Of a DNA stretch of 64,000 nucleotides, positions 1 to 12,240 are shown one piece after another (positions within the stretch are counted from its first letter, which is position 1; every line of letters begins with the position of its first letter). Location of the stretch: contig NC_071333.1 of the NCBI RefSeq assembly GCF_010183535.1, positions 15,684,587 through 15,748,586 on the forward strand, in the 5' to 3' direction. A model generated the notes under the pieces. That model saw only the letters and a program-made list of their open reading frames with translations. It did not search any database and was not told the origin of the DNA. The position numbers were made by a program, and so were the translations under genes. This DNA is from Caenorhabditis remanei. Its lineage: Eukaryota > Nematoda > Chromadorea > Rhabditida > Rhabditidae.

Positions 1-1491
1 ACTATAAAACGTTATTCCCGTATTTTTTCAGCACACTCAAAAAATAAAGTTCTGACGAATTCAAACTCAGAAATTAATTCCCTTCCTGCCAGAAAAGTAT
101 CAAACGAAGAAAAGCAAAGAAGAAAAAACAGAAATCCGAACTTTATGCATGCGGAAATCAAGCGGGCAAATAGCAAACACGAAGGGAAACGAATAAAAAT
201 TGAAACTAAACCCTTCTTTCCCCCCCGTGTGATTCTTTTTTATTCTGATTCATTCAAAACCTTAATTCCATTTCGAAATACTAAATCTGATATTGGACCT
301 TATTTCTTGATATTTCACAATACTAACAACTAACAATGCTGTCAATTGGGAAACTAATGACTTCTTACAGGTAAACTAATTAATTTAAAACTTAAATTTC
401 CATTCATCATTAAACCAACCTGATGAGTCTAATCTAATCCCAGTTATTTGTGCACACACTTGTTTCCCCCCACACAGCTCTGTGAGCCCACCGCTGGATC
501 TGTGGCTCACGGAGCAAATACAGTGCGAGAGAGACTTTTGGTTTGCAACATGACAGCAGCTATTTTTCTTCGCTTTTCTTCTTTTCCTCTCTTCTACATT
601 TTCTTAAAGTTGAGATATATGAGTAAATTACGTCGGCCGGTTTTTTTTTTGTAAAAGTGGAAGGAGACAGTGGTTTTTTGTACTACCTGCCTTTGCACTA
701 TGCGCTGAGTTTTTGACATTCCACAACTTTTTGATCTACTGATCCGGGAAATCACCGAAATAGTGTCTGAGCCTCCCATAGATCATTATCAAAGTCTGAG
801 ATCATTTCAGAATTTTTCATTATTAACTGAAAATGAAACATTTGTTGCTAACTTTTACAACTTTTTTTGTCTATAAACCACGTGATTTGTGTGCTCTGTT
901 TGTTACTTTATCAGCACGTGTGACCACTTGAGAAAGCCTCAAAAAGTCCAAATAAACACTCTAGAAACGAACGTATGATTTTTTATATCATCTCTGACGC
1001 CGAATTTCAGATTTTGGCTTGTCGAGATTCTCCCTCTCTCTAAAAATCCCAAACTCTCTTTCGGTGTTTAAAATGAATTTCAAAAAATCCCTGAATTGAG
1101 AAAAATTGCATTCTGAAAATACGTGTCTGCTGCGCGTATGTTTGCTCCATCAACCAGATAAACGGGAACAAAAAAAGAAAAGAGGGTAGAAAATAATAAT
1201 AAAACGCTTCTTCTTGCCACTTGTCATCCTTTCCTCCTCTTTCGCCGTTTTACAATAACATGTGCCCAATCCTTCACATTTTCTTTGTCCTTCTCCTCCA
1301 TTCTATTCTTGTCATTTGTCTTGATCTGTTCTTATTCTCATCAACATGAGAAGCTCGAACTGGTAATTTTTCTTTCCATCTTTTTGTGGTTTCATCAAAC
1401 CGAATAGCTCTATTCTTTCCTTTTTCAAAGGTAAACAAATAAACTGATTACTAGAACCTAATCAACTTTTCCAAATCACTGAATAACAAAT
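1..1491. other. gene-free upstream region of the MTCL/SOGA gene
   Basis: No exon chain or convincing coding sequence is visible on either strand. The stretch is AT-rich and probably holds promoter sequence for the plus-strand gene that follows. Two palindromic CACGTG E-boxes lie 30 bases apart (879-884 and 915-920), and a third is at 2695-2700 inside the long second intron; these could bind bHLH factors. An ATG at 1346 is followed by a TAA six codons later and cannot start the protein, so 1346-1430 can at most be leader exon. A possible 5' splice site (AAG|gtaaac) is at 1430. Confidence 0.4.
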
Positions 1492-1500
1492 GATTTCAGA
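1492..1500 (+). promoter_or_regulatory. probable trans-splice acceptor
   Basis: The bases TGATTTCAG|A form a strong worm 3' splice site ten bases before the first usable ATG (1510). Joining it to the upstream candidate exon (ATG 1346 to donor 1362) creates a TGA across the junction. Splicing of a leader RNA, or a noncoding 5' exon ending at 1430, are the options left. Confidence 0.5.
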
Positions 1501-1509
1501 TTTCGCTCA

Positions 1510-4500
1510 ATGAGTGACCTTTGCAACGGTTTTGAACCACAGAACTATCTCAGAGAGCGGTGTAAGAAATGCTTTCGTCCAAAGGTACTTTTGTCTTGAA
1601 ATCCGACCTTCACCGACCAAACATTCACTATTATTTTCAGGATAAACATGTCGAGGAAGCTACTGTTACCTTGTCTACACTGAAGAAAGAACGACGGAGA
1701 AGTTGGAAAGCTGCCAGTAATCTAGATAATGGTGGACCTGATGATGGTTAGTTTTGGTGAAGGACAGTATGAAAAACGGAGCATAAAACTTTTTTATCAA
1801 AATTGGAACCAAGAATCTCAACTTCAAGTATTTACCCTTTGACACTTATCTGATCAATATGAATCTTCTCAAAATCCAAGGACAAAAAGATTTTGAAACT
1901 AGATTGCACTTCGGCACCTTTTTTTTTAAACCCAACAAATATTTTTTTGTTCCTGAAAAATTTGAAATGACAAATTCGTAATTCGGTGAATATGCCGTTT
2001 CTAAGGTGTGACTCTGGCTCCAAAAATCTTGTCTTCACATAAAATCAAATGATACATCTGTTTTCACACGGTAGACATAGGTGCTCTTTCTTCCAGTTAT
2101 TTTTTTGGTTTCAGAGAAATATATAAATCAAATTCGTCTAAAATCGTAGTTTCTTTTACATCACCAACCACCAATTTGAATTCTGTCTGACATGTGATAT
2201 TTATATTAAAAACTTTAACAACTATCATTTCATTTTGAAAAATTTGAAACTATGTTGTTTTATATTTATTACAAGCGTGTCTTTCGAACCCAAATTTCTT
2301 ATGATTCTCGGAAATTGAGTTTCTTTAGTAACAAAACAACACCTATCAAAGTTTAGCATACACGAACATACTTTTCGAAATAAACCTGCGTGTCCTGAGT
2401 GAACGTCAGACTGAAGAGAGAATAAAAAATTCAGGAAGCTGATTTTTTATAAGAAATTTTTAAAGTTCAGTGTACATTCTAGTTGACGTATGCATCACAT
2501 TTTTTGGACGTCACTGACTAATTGTCACTGAATTACTTCATTCTAATTTCTGTTTTACGCGCTAAAACTACAATCGGTGATATTTCAGACAGGGAATGTG
2601 ATGTAAATTACAAATTTTCTGTTTTGCGTTTTGCGCTGCTCAAATGACGTTGATCCTCATATTTCGGTTCTCGCGTTCCAATATTTCTCTTCCACACGTG
2701 TTATTTCAGAAATGTCATCTTAGTGGAAATTTCGTACAATTCCTAACCTTTCGTGTAATCCTTGGCCTAAAAGCGTAGGAGTACGGCCTGAAAACTCCTC
2801 TGGGTATTAAAATACAAATCTACTTACCACAATTTCCTGTGCTCACAAAACGGAGAGCTCTTCTGAGCAGCGCAGAGCACGACTTCTTCTTTTTTATCCT
2901 CGCACTCACTTTTCGTTTCCCATCGTTTCGTTTTTGTGATTTTCGACAAGCGCATCTTTTCCATTCCACTTTAAATTGTCTTCCTTTGTGCATACTTTGC
3001 AAGGTCATTTCAGTTTTTGATTCTAGAAAGGTAGATATGGGTAATCAAATCACGTGTGCTCCAGCAGATGACCACGACAATAATTCTATACACTCGTACT
3101 TTTCTGTCACGTCTACAAACGGAAATCTGACGGATAGATCATGCCGTGCTATTGAGAATGGGAATGGGAAAACTGTAAAGATTTGTAAGTTGGATATATT
3201 CAATATGAGACTTTTTTGAAGGTTAATATACTCCAGGTTGAGATTGATTTGGTTTCCGAAAAACAACTGAAACTACCGTATCTAATCTTAACTTTTTCAA
3301 TATTCCAGATGACACAGAAGCGCTATCCGTATCTTCCTACCTATCCGCCACATCAAAAGGAATGTCATCAACTAAATCATGCGAAAGTGTAAACGACACT
3401 AAAAGCATGGTGACGGCGTTCAGTGGTAGCATTTGTGAAGAAGAACGGGCCATTACACCAACAGAAAACGAGGTAAGTGCAGGATATTGCGAATATTGCT
3501 CTTGTTTTTATACGCCGCTCATAGTTGTACACACAATTTCAATTTTTTTGTTTTTGTTTGGTCTGTGTTAATAATAAGAACAAAGTGTGAGCTAATCATT
3601 GAAAAAAACAACAAAAAAAGCTATTGTTCGCACTCTTACATGTACTTTTTTATCTTTTCCTCCTACTCATCCCTCCTTGAAAAACTCAATAATGTTTTTT
3701 TTTCAGACAGAGTACATCCAGACTCTAAAAGAAGAAATTTCTCAGCTGCGCGATATCAATCACAGTTTGAAGGTTAGTAAGCACTTTTTTCTATCATCTT
3801 TTTATGTGTGTCGGCACGCTATTCAAAAGATGAATGAGTAGAAATCCAATTATTGTTTCGTCAGGAGGAAAAAGCGCAGTGGGCTCTGCGACAACGTCTG
3901 CAAAACGCTGAACAAAGCGAGTCATCTCTGATCAACATGCTCGAGGAAAGACTGAATCAGGCTGAAAATCAGATTCAGGACTATCGAGATGAAAACACTG
4001 TGCTGAAGTGTGAACTCAGAGAACTTCAGGTATATTTGTAACTCTGTTGTAACAAAAAAAAACAAAAAAAAACTTTTCAGGAGACCACGTTCGCAACATC
4101 AGACGAAAAGCTGCGTGAGAAAATCAGGACGACTGAAGGCCTATGTGACGAATTGATGGAAGAGAATGAGCAGCTGAAGGCAGAAGTGAAGGATTTGCAG
4201 CAGGAAATTGAAGAGATGCAGGACCAATATCGTGAAGAAGAGATTGAAGAATTCCGAGAACTTCAGAGAGAACTTGAACTAAATGCCAAAAACTGCAGAG
4301 TCCTTCAATTCAAGCTCCGTAAAACTGAACGTTGTAGGGACCAAGCGGAAGCGGAAAAGATGCACTCTGAGAAGAAGTTGGATGAGTATATGAACAGTTG
4401 CCCTGAAGCAGTAGCAGCTTCCATCAAGTCAGATAGTGCGAAAGTGAAGGAGTTGGAGTATGAGATTCGGGTCGCCAAAGAAGTATCAGTCAGACTGCAT

Positions 4501-7500
4501 AATGAGCTTGAGCAGACAGAAGAAAAACGGTGCAAACTGGAAGATGAGGTGTTCTACTTGAAAGAGAAAGTTCGGGAGATCCAGACGCAGAATAAGTGGA
4601 GAGAAGCTAGAAATAAAACTGATAGTGCGGTGGTGAGTTGTATACAGCATACATATTTTGTTAATTAAAAAAAAAATTTTAACCAACTATCCTCCTTCCA
4701 GAAACGCCTGTCCGCTGAAATTGCTGCCAGTGTGCCAAATATTCCAGAGAACGAGATGTCTAAGGAGCTGCGAGATGCTCTTGAAAGAGAAATTGATCTA
4801 CGCGAGCAAATGAGATTCTCAGAAGAGGATTTGAAGAGGACACAGATTCGCTTACAGGTACACATTTTCATTATCGGAAATTTCAAAGTTTTTTCAAATA
4901 TTCAATACTTATCCCGCTCTTCCAGGATATTGAAAACGAGAACGAGGAGCTGCTCAAAAAGTTGTCGAAATCAAACAAGTTGCGTCCGCCAATGATTCGA
5001 TCGGCTAGGTTGGTCACTGCGTGTACTTGTCAAGTGCGTATCTAGTCTCTGTCTCGTTATCTATGTTCAGATCTAAACATAGAAATATGTGAAAACATTT
5101 ATTTCCACTAAACCTTCAATTAGATACTCGTCACGCACAAAAAATTTCAAATATAGAAATGTATGTAGTGCTCACATAATAACATGTTTCAGAGGGTTAG
5201 TACCATTATATAATGTTCTGGAAATTGGTTTGTTTGCGTGTTTCATTATTTTTACATTTTGCTTCCGCTTCTGTGTGTATGCGTTTCTTTAAAAGGGTTC
5301 CAACCTCTGATCTCCTATTTTTGGTTCATAATTTTCATGTCCACTGAGATTTGTCTAGACAATCATTTTCTGTTTTTGGAAGCCATCTTTTCTTATGTTC
5401 CGTGTGATGCTCATTGTTTTTGGGGCGTGGTGTCTGCAATTCCTGGTACTAACGGATTGGTTTCAGCGATGGAAATGCTCATTTGCAATTGGAGCTTGCC
5501 GAGAGTCAAGTGCAACATTTGAATACCAAAATCGAAAGATTGGAAAAGACCAACGATCACTTGAACAAGAAGTTGGTTTTGAATAATTGAACTCTTCAAT
5601 ATTAGTGATTTTTAGAATCGTCGAATTGGAGACAGACTGCAAGCGTGGCGGCGTGACCTTAGCCCATTCCAAAGCTGGCGAATTCAAATTAACACCCGAA
5701 ATGGAAAAGGATATGTCAAAAATGATCGGGACAATCAGCGAGCTTGAACGTAAAAATCTTGAGCTCACAACTCAGGTCAAACAGTTGGAGAGCAAAACGA
5801 CACCAAAGCCTAATTTTGTTGGTATGTATCTATTCTAGTACAGTATCATAACTGATTTGTAAAATTTATAAAATTTAGTTCCATCTGGCACGACAACGAC
5901 CGAGTTGCGAAAAGAGCAAGAAAAACGAAAAGCGTTAGAAGCACAAGTAAACGAGTTGAAAACTACAGTATTCAAATCCGATAATCAGAAAGTTATCTCC
6001 CTTGCCACCAAGGTTTGTTCTTAACCACTTCAAATGTACTAATTCCAAATTTCAGATTGAACAGCTAAATGGTCAGCTGCAAATGGTGAACGAGAGATGT
6101 AACACACTTCACAAAAAACAAGTCAAAGACGGGGAGATCCAATATTCGGATGAGTTGAAGCGAAGAATCGAAGATCTCGAGAAACAGTTGAGTGAGAAAT
6201 TGGCAACCGATGCAGTCAGTGAACTACAAGGAAAGGTTCCAACTATTGATGAGATAGAGCAGTGTTGTGAGGTCTTAGCTGCAGTTGAAACGCAAACTGG
6301 AAGGTTGTGCAAGCAGTTTGAAAAAATTGATCATGCTCAGAAGGTAATTGTCACTAGAATTGATAAAATTGACACTTTTTGGTTTCCAGGATGAACGACG
6401 TCGCTCTCTTTCTAAAGACAGTGGCGCTGCCATCATTGCTGAACTTGCCAATGTTATGCAGGAAATGAAACACGTCCACCAGAAACTTGACAACATGAAA
6501 AACGTTACTCCAAACTCTGGATTGTCGGTAAAACGTGTTCCCAGCAAGGAGAACCTTCTCGAAGCGAAATGCTCGAAATGTGACCAGCTACAAGCAACAA
6601 TCGATGAGCAGACAAATGAGATCTCATTTTACAAAAAGAAAAACAAAGATTTGACAAATCAAGTACTTCAAACAGAAGATCGTTGGACAATTGAGATTGA
6701 GAAACAACGTCAGATATTTGAAAAGGAGATCAAGACACTTGGTATCAGAATAGCAGACGCGAAAAGGCAAAATGATGAGCTCTCTGAGTTGCTGGAGTCG
6801 AAATCCACTACTTTGATTGAGAAAACTCGGTCCTTGGAGGAACAAGAGGAGAGAAACAAGAGACTCAAATCAGAGACTGACTTGTTGAAGAAAGATATGC
6901 AGGTATATAATGATGAAACAACATTTTATTAGATTCCATGTATCTGTATTATTCAGGAAATGGAAACTGATAAAAAGACTGTGAAAGAGTTTGAGATCAA
7001 ATACAAAAAATTGGAGAGTATCTTTGAAACTGAACGGGAGAAAATGAATGGTGAAAGAAATCGATCGAAGAATGAACTAGCTGCTATGAAGAAAATGAAA
7101 GATGATGCTGAAGAGCAACTTAGTGAGTCTAACTGCAGCTAATGAACTAATAAAAGTTTTAACATTCTAGAAAAACTCACAGAAGACCAAAAGAAGAACG
7201 AGGCATCTTGGAAGAGTGAAAAATCAAAGCTCGAGAAGGAAATCGTCATGTTGAAGAAGCAACTTCCAGATGAGCATGAAATGAAAGAGTCGACATGTAA
7301 GAATCCATAAAACTGCATCAAATCCTGACTGTCTTGTTTTTTTTCAGCAACTCCGAATAACTCATTTGCCGGGGAGTCCTCCCCACTCCGTCGCCAAGAC
7401 AGTGAGAAAATGTTAGTGTTGGAACTCAAAAAACAAGTTTCAATACTGGAAAAGAGAACTGCTGATGCTAACTCTTCTCTAGAAGACGTGCGCATTCAGA

Positions 7501-10500
7501 ATGCAGAACTGAAAGATCAACTCTCCAAGGTTCAAACAAGTTGGGATAAGGATAAGGAAGCATTCCAACACAAGACACGAAAAAGTGAAAAGTTGCGAAC
7601 AGTAGAGATTGATGCCATGCAACAGAAGTTTAGTAGCAGAATGAGAATTATGGAAGACACTAATAAGGCTCTACACTCACAGGTTCCATCAGCTCACAGT
7701 TTATTATTTAATCATTTCTTTTTTTTTCAGCTCGTACTTGCCCGCCGTGAACGAGATACCAATAAAGACGCTCTTGCCAATTATGAAAAACAGGTGGCGG
7801 ATGAAAGGAATAATTTGAAAGTGAAAGAAAAGACTGCAAGTGAATCGACAGAGAAAGTGAAGGAACTTGTAAGTCATCTATTTTTGTGTGATCTACACTC
7901 CCCGACTAACATTCCTCTTTTTTTAACAGAAAACTCACATTTACCATGTTTGAATTAACACCAATGAGCTTTGAATGTATCGTTCTAATTATCACAGTAT
8001 CACGGGTCGCAAGTTTTACATGTAGTATCACAGGTGATTTTTGTGTTTTAATATTTATTTTGATATTTTTTGCAGTGTTGTGTGAAACAGGCTCTATGCT
8101 CATTTTTATTTGCAATTTTTTCTCTTATTGGTAATCCGATGATTCTTGTTTTCAGCAAAACCGACTAACGGCTAAAGAAGAAGAATTAGAACGCTTGAAC
8201 ACTGACTTACGGTTAACAAAAGAAGCACGTAAAGCGGATCAAATACTATGGAATATTGATAGAGCTAGAGGTCGGAATGAGAAAATAGACAATACTGACT
8301 CGGTAGAAACTATTCGAAAACAATATCGAGATTGTGAAACGTTCTACTCGAAAGAGATGGATCGTTTGAACGACAAGATTACTGAAATTACTGCGGAGAA
8401 GAATAGGCAGAAAAATGAGGCACAGAAGACTATCAGAGTGCTAGGTGAACAGATACGAGTGCTGGAAATCGAACAGAAGAACCTGTCGCAAAATAAGGAC
8501 AGTCAGCAAGTGGTGAAGGTATGTGTCTTAAAGGGTTAGTGCCTAAAACTTGTTTTAAATGTCTTGGTTTCAGGAAATGATTGAATCTGAGAGAGAACGA
8601 CTTCAACAAATTGTTCATCTCAACGAACTGCAAAAGCTTACTCGAAAGTACCGATTGAGCAGTATCATTGACCAACTTGCATATGTTAGTGAGGCAACTC
8701 GCAAGACATCGCGTGAAAACGAACCGGATGGAATACGGTACATCATCAACCAGCTAACCGTTTTGAGAGACGACGAAGCAGCCAACAATTTGAATCCGTA
8801 AGTATCGGTAGTGTTAGAGAGAAACAAGTACCAAAAGAGTTTCAGAGATGAGAGAGCAGGATCTGTGCTCGGTGAAAAGGCTTCAAATGGGTATGCACCG
8901 TCAATCTCAGAATGTGGAGAGGGAACATATGATAATATCAGTCAATCTTCATTCTCGATTCGATCTGTTAATAGTGCACCATTGAGGCATGCCTATAGGT
9001 AAGTTCCACACACATTTCTTGACTGTGATGAGTCAAGACAACTGTTAGATTCTACTTCTTACTTCTATTTGTCATTTTGTCACGTTCAAACTTCTTTCTA
9101 TCACTTTTTTTTCTCTTTTTTATATTTCTATTTATTGAAAACACGTTTGATTTACCTAATTCCTTGAGAAACAAATTTTCAGTTTATTAGTTAGTCCAAA
9201 CACACAACCAACTCCCATTTTTGCATGGCTTCTCATTTTCTTTTCACTATCATTTCCAGACACGCTAACCTTCCTATTCCAACTACCACCGCTTCTGTTT
9301 CCCACACAATCAGTGAGACAGAACCGTATTATAGTAAACCGGAGAAATTGAACATCGTCAGCAGTTACACCACAAAGCGATCATTCAGGTAACTTTTCTT
9401 TGGGTTTCTTCTTTTATGTTTGTTTCCGTGCAAATTTTTATTTTTCGTTGGGTTTTTTTTTTCTGATTAATCATTTAACTTTTGTGGGGAACTTTCTTCA
9501 AACTTTATTCAAAAAAAATGCTACAGAGATACGAAAACAAGAAAATACTATACTTCTTACTGTATTTAATGAGATATGTTAGTACCTCGAGAATCAAAAA
9601 TTCTCACTTTGAACTAATTGACAACTTCCAGCACTGAGAGCTCAAGCGGATTTGATAAGTACGGTCGTCCGTCAAGACGAGGTCTATTCTATGAACCATC
9701 ATCTAGTAATAATCTTAGTGAGTGTCACCTACACACAAACTTATCCAAAAAGTAAAACATTCAAGATGTACCGGGTAGAAAAACGTCCAACGAAGAGTAC
9801 TCCATGAGTCGAGCTGCTTCATTTGACAACCGCAGCCAATATAGTGAAGACGAAGTGACTGAAGATGGAAGAGGGCCTCGGCCGAATAGCACTGGAGCTA
9901 ATATTCTTTATCGTGTAAGACGAGAAGAACTAGCTCGTGGTGGTCAACCGTCTGTCAAACTGATGGCAAAGGCATTTGAAGCAATTGATGAGCCTAGAAC
10001 TGATAAAAGAGGATTCTTTGGTATCCGGAAGTCGAGATCAGTGGAGACCACCCAGAATGGAAAAACCAGTAAATTTGTGAGTTGATTAATTACGATGACT
10101 GTTTTGATGATAAAAATTGTATTTTAACTTCATTATTTCAGGAGGAAGCAGCTAACACAGCGTTGATGCATAGTTTAGGTCAAGTTGAAGAAGGTGTCAG
10201 CAGTAATTATGCAACATTACCTAGAGGTATAGTAATAACAATGAATCAAGAGAGAAATTCGATTTCCAGGTGGTCGAAACCCATTCAAAAACATGGGATC
10301 TCGTCTCGTGGAGCGTGTGCGCAGAAGTTTGTCAAGATCTAGCAGGCAGTCTCGAGACTCTGATAGAGAAGACGAGATTGAAGTTCAGGTTTACAAAAAG
10401 GTACGGATTTCTAAATGCTTTCCTTGTGATATTGTAATTTTCAGCCCGAGAAACCAATTTCGTCTCCAAAGAAGACCAAAAAGAAGTCAGCCGAATCGAA

Positions 10501-10534
10501 AGCTCGCAAAAATTCCAGCAACATCTTGTCGTAA
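1510..10534 (+). CDS. MTCL/SOGA-family microtubule-associated coiled-coil protein
   Basis: Twenty-seven exons join in phase to 1706 codons plus a stop: 1510-1584, 1641-1746, 3014-3184, 3309-3472, 3707-3772, 3865-4029, 4081-4632, 4702-4857, 4926-5008, 5467-5571, 5616-5821, 5879-6012, 6056-6343, 6390-6902, 6957-7122, 7171-7296, 7348-7682, 7731-7868, 8156-8518, 8574-8797, 8846-8998, 9260-9388, 9632-9717, 9766-10076, 10142-10226, 10270-10400, 10445-10534. Residues 18-22 form a CxxCF motif (CKKCFRPK) like the N-terminus of MPRIP/Outspread proteins. From about residue 250 the protein is nearly all coiled coil. The stretch around 290-405 matches the SOGA domain of human MTCL1/SOGA1 (for example NAKNCRVLQFKLRKTE and AKEVSVRLHNELE). 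The C-terminal third is Ser/Arg-rich with a lysine-rich tail, as expected for microtubule binding. By family it should crosslink or stabilise microtubules near the cortex or Golgi. The acceptor before 9766 is AAG instead of CAG; the other acceptors checked are normal. Confidence 0.85.
3037..3057 (+). promoter_or_regulatory. possible internal start giving an N-myristoylated isoform
   Basis: Exon 3 of the MTCL/SOGA gene contains MGNQITC at codon 69. Glycine at position 2 with Thr at 6 fits the N-myristoylation consensus, and Cys at 7 is a usual neighbouring palmitoylation site. The exon follows a 1.27-kb intron (1747-3013), by far the longest in the gene, which could hold a second promoter. The motif may still be an ordinary internal sequence in the long form. 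Confidence 0.35.
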
Positions 10535-10765
10535 CCTTAATCTAATATTGTCTTTGTTTTTTCATATATCATTTGTTACCAGTCTTATATTCACATCTCT
10601 CTCCCCAATAGATATCCTCTCAGTTATTTGAATTATAACGACTTTTTTGTCCACTACGTTGCCATTTGGATTTATGATATGATTTCAAGATATTAGAAAG
10701 AATGCTCATGGTGTTCGGAAGATTTTATTAAGTCTTTTGAATTTCAAAAATTAATTGTTTCATAC

Positions 10766-10771
10766 AATAAA
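10766..10771 (+). terminator. polyadenylation signal AATAAA
   Basis: A canonical AATAAA lies 232 bases after the stop of the MTCL/SOGA gene and 110 bases before the stop of the convergent TAF7 gene, so the two 3' ends are separated. Confidence 0.6.
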
Positions 10772-10880
10772 GTATTCAATTTGTTACAAATGTTCAGTTA
10801 TTAAAAAAACTTGGTTTCAATATTTTCAAAATTGGACTTTTCAAATTTTTTTGAATATTAAGGCCTACCAAAAAACAATT

Positions 10881-12240
10881 TCATAGTGTGTCTTCGTCGT
10901 CGCTGAGAAAGATATCCTTGTCGTCGTCTTTGTCCTCCAAGTCGCTGCCGTCGTCTCCTCCATACACCTCGACGTCATCGTCATCGTCTTGGTTCTTAAA
11001 AAAAAATTTTTATTTAAAAAGTTATCGACGCTTTGATTATTACCGTTCCGTCATCAGCTACAATTTCCCAACGTACTGACTGGGCTTCCAGGTCCGATCG
11101 GAGGAGACGTTTGAGCTCTCTTTCAATCTAAAAACAAAAAAAATAGTTAATCCATCATTATGAAATGTGAATACCTCTTCAACAGCCATTGTCTTCTTTT
11201 GCTTCTTCTTTCTAAATCTTCTCTTTTTCGCATTTTTCATTGGAGGCGTAATCCCATGGGGGAAATGGAACTCTTTGACTTTCTAAACAAATTTAATGGG
11301 TCAAAAACCAACAAAGATAAAAAACCATACCTCCTTTGCTAACTGTCGCGCAGTTTTCACCACAACTGTCGATGCTCCCTCTCCAGATTCTTGTTGCTCC
11401 TCTATCTTTGGCTCCATGTTTTCAGATCCCTCTTTTTGTGATGGCTTCTTTTCTTTTTTTGAGATTGGCATTGCCTCATCACACATGATGATTTGAGAGA
11501 TGTTGGTTACCTTATACAGAGTCATTTTGTCCAGTGTTTTGTGAACCTGAAATGCAAAAGATTGAACCAATTATCATTTTTGTGTAGGTACCCACCTCGT
11601 TGACAGTCGGGAGATCCAGAATTTTGGCTGGAAGAATTTGATTTCCCAGCCGTATTTGAACCGTTCGGTTGTCGTCATGAATGTTGATTCCGAGTTCTTC
11701 GGCATCTGGCGCGTCGTTCACCGCTTTCTCCATACGGTTTACAACATTGGCGGGGACTCTTAATATGAGATGTTCCTCCCAATCGTCCGCCTCATCGTGG
11801 TGCTAAAATATTTCTAGTTGAAGATGCCACAAATAGTTTAGTCTTACAAGGGAAGTCTTTGGAGACACGATTTCAAACGTTCTAAATACTTGGTTATAGG
11901 CATTTTTGACTGCGGGGAGCCCATTTCTGTCATCAAAACCTGCTAAATGTCTTTGCGAACCGAGTTATGAGTTCTCAAATGTTTCATATGGTTAAGTTTT
12001 TTTTACATGCAATTCTTAATCGGCCACGCGGTTCCTATAGTGTTTCCCGGTGGTTTACCTGTGCTCGTTTTTGGAATGGAAGAAATGGACTACACGTAGT
12101 CTAAAATACCTATACCCAAATTTGTAGATTGTTTGAAAGCCGCTTCACCAAATACTTCTCCTGATAAATATAGGATAAAAGAGAAAACTCACTTTGGCCA
12201 CTCTCAGGTTGACTGAAATTGGTGGATTTGTAGATGTCAT
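10881..12240 (-). CDS. taf-7: TAF7, TFIID subunit
   Basis: Exons in transcript order: 12240-12193, (gap), 11939-11848, 11802-11596, 11546-11331, 11282-11175, 11127-11044, 10994-10881. From the second listed exon on, the phases agree. The product shows the TAFII55 N-terminal domain (HLILRVPANVVNRMEKAV, then LDLPTVNEVHKTLDKMTLYK), the PMKNAKKRRFRK block that matches human TAF7, RWEIVADD, and an Asp-rich C-terminus. TAF7 binds TAF1 in TFIID and restrains its acetyltransferase activity during transcription start. The ATG at 12240 follows a good acceptor (TTTACAG) 9 bases upstream, but the 48-base first exon ends in phase 0 while the exon at 11939 needs phase 1. A small exon between them is therefore missing from my model, with candidates at 12101-12160. 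C. elegans has two TAF7 genes (taf-7.1 and taf-7.2) and I cannot say which this matches. Confidence 0.85.

Noticed and set aside
1346..1362. ATG with a following donor as first coding exon of the MTCL/SOGA gene
   Set aside because: Joining it to the exon at 1500 makes an immediate TGA; the start at 1510 is used instead.
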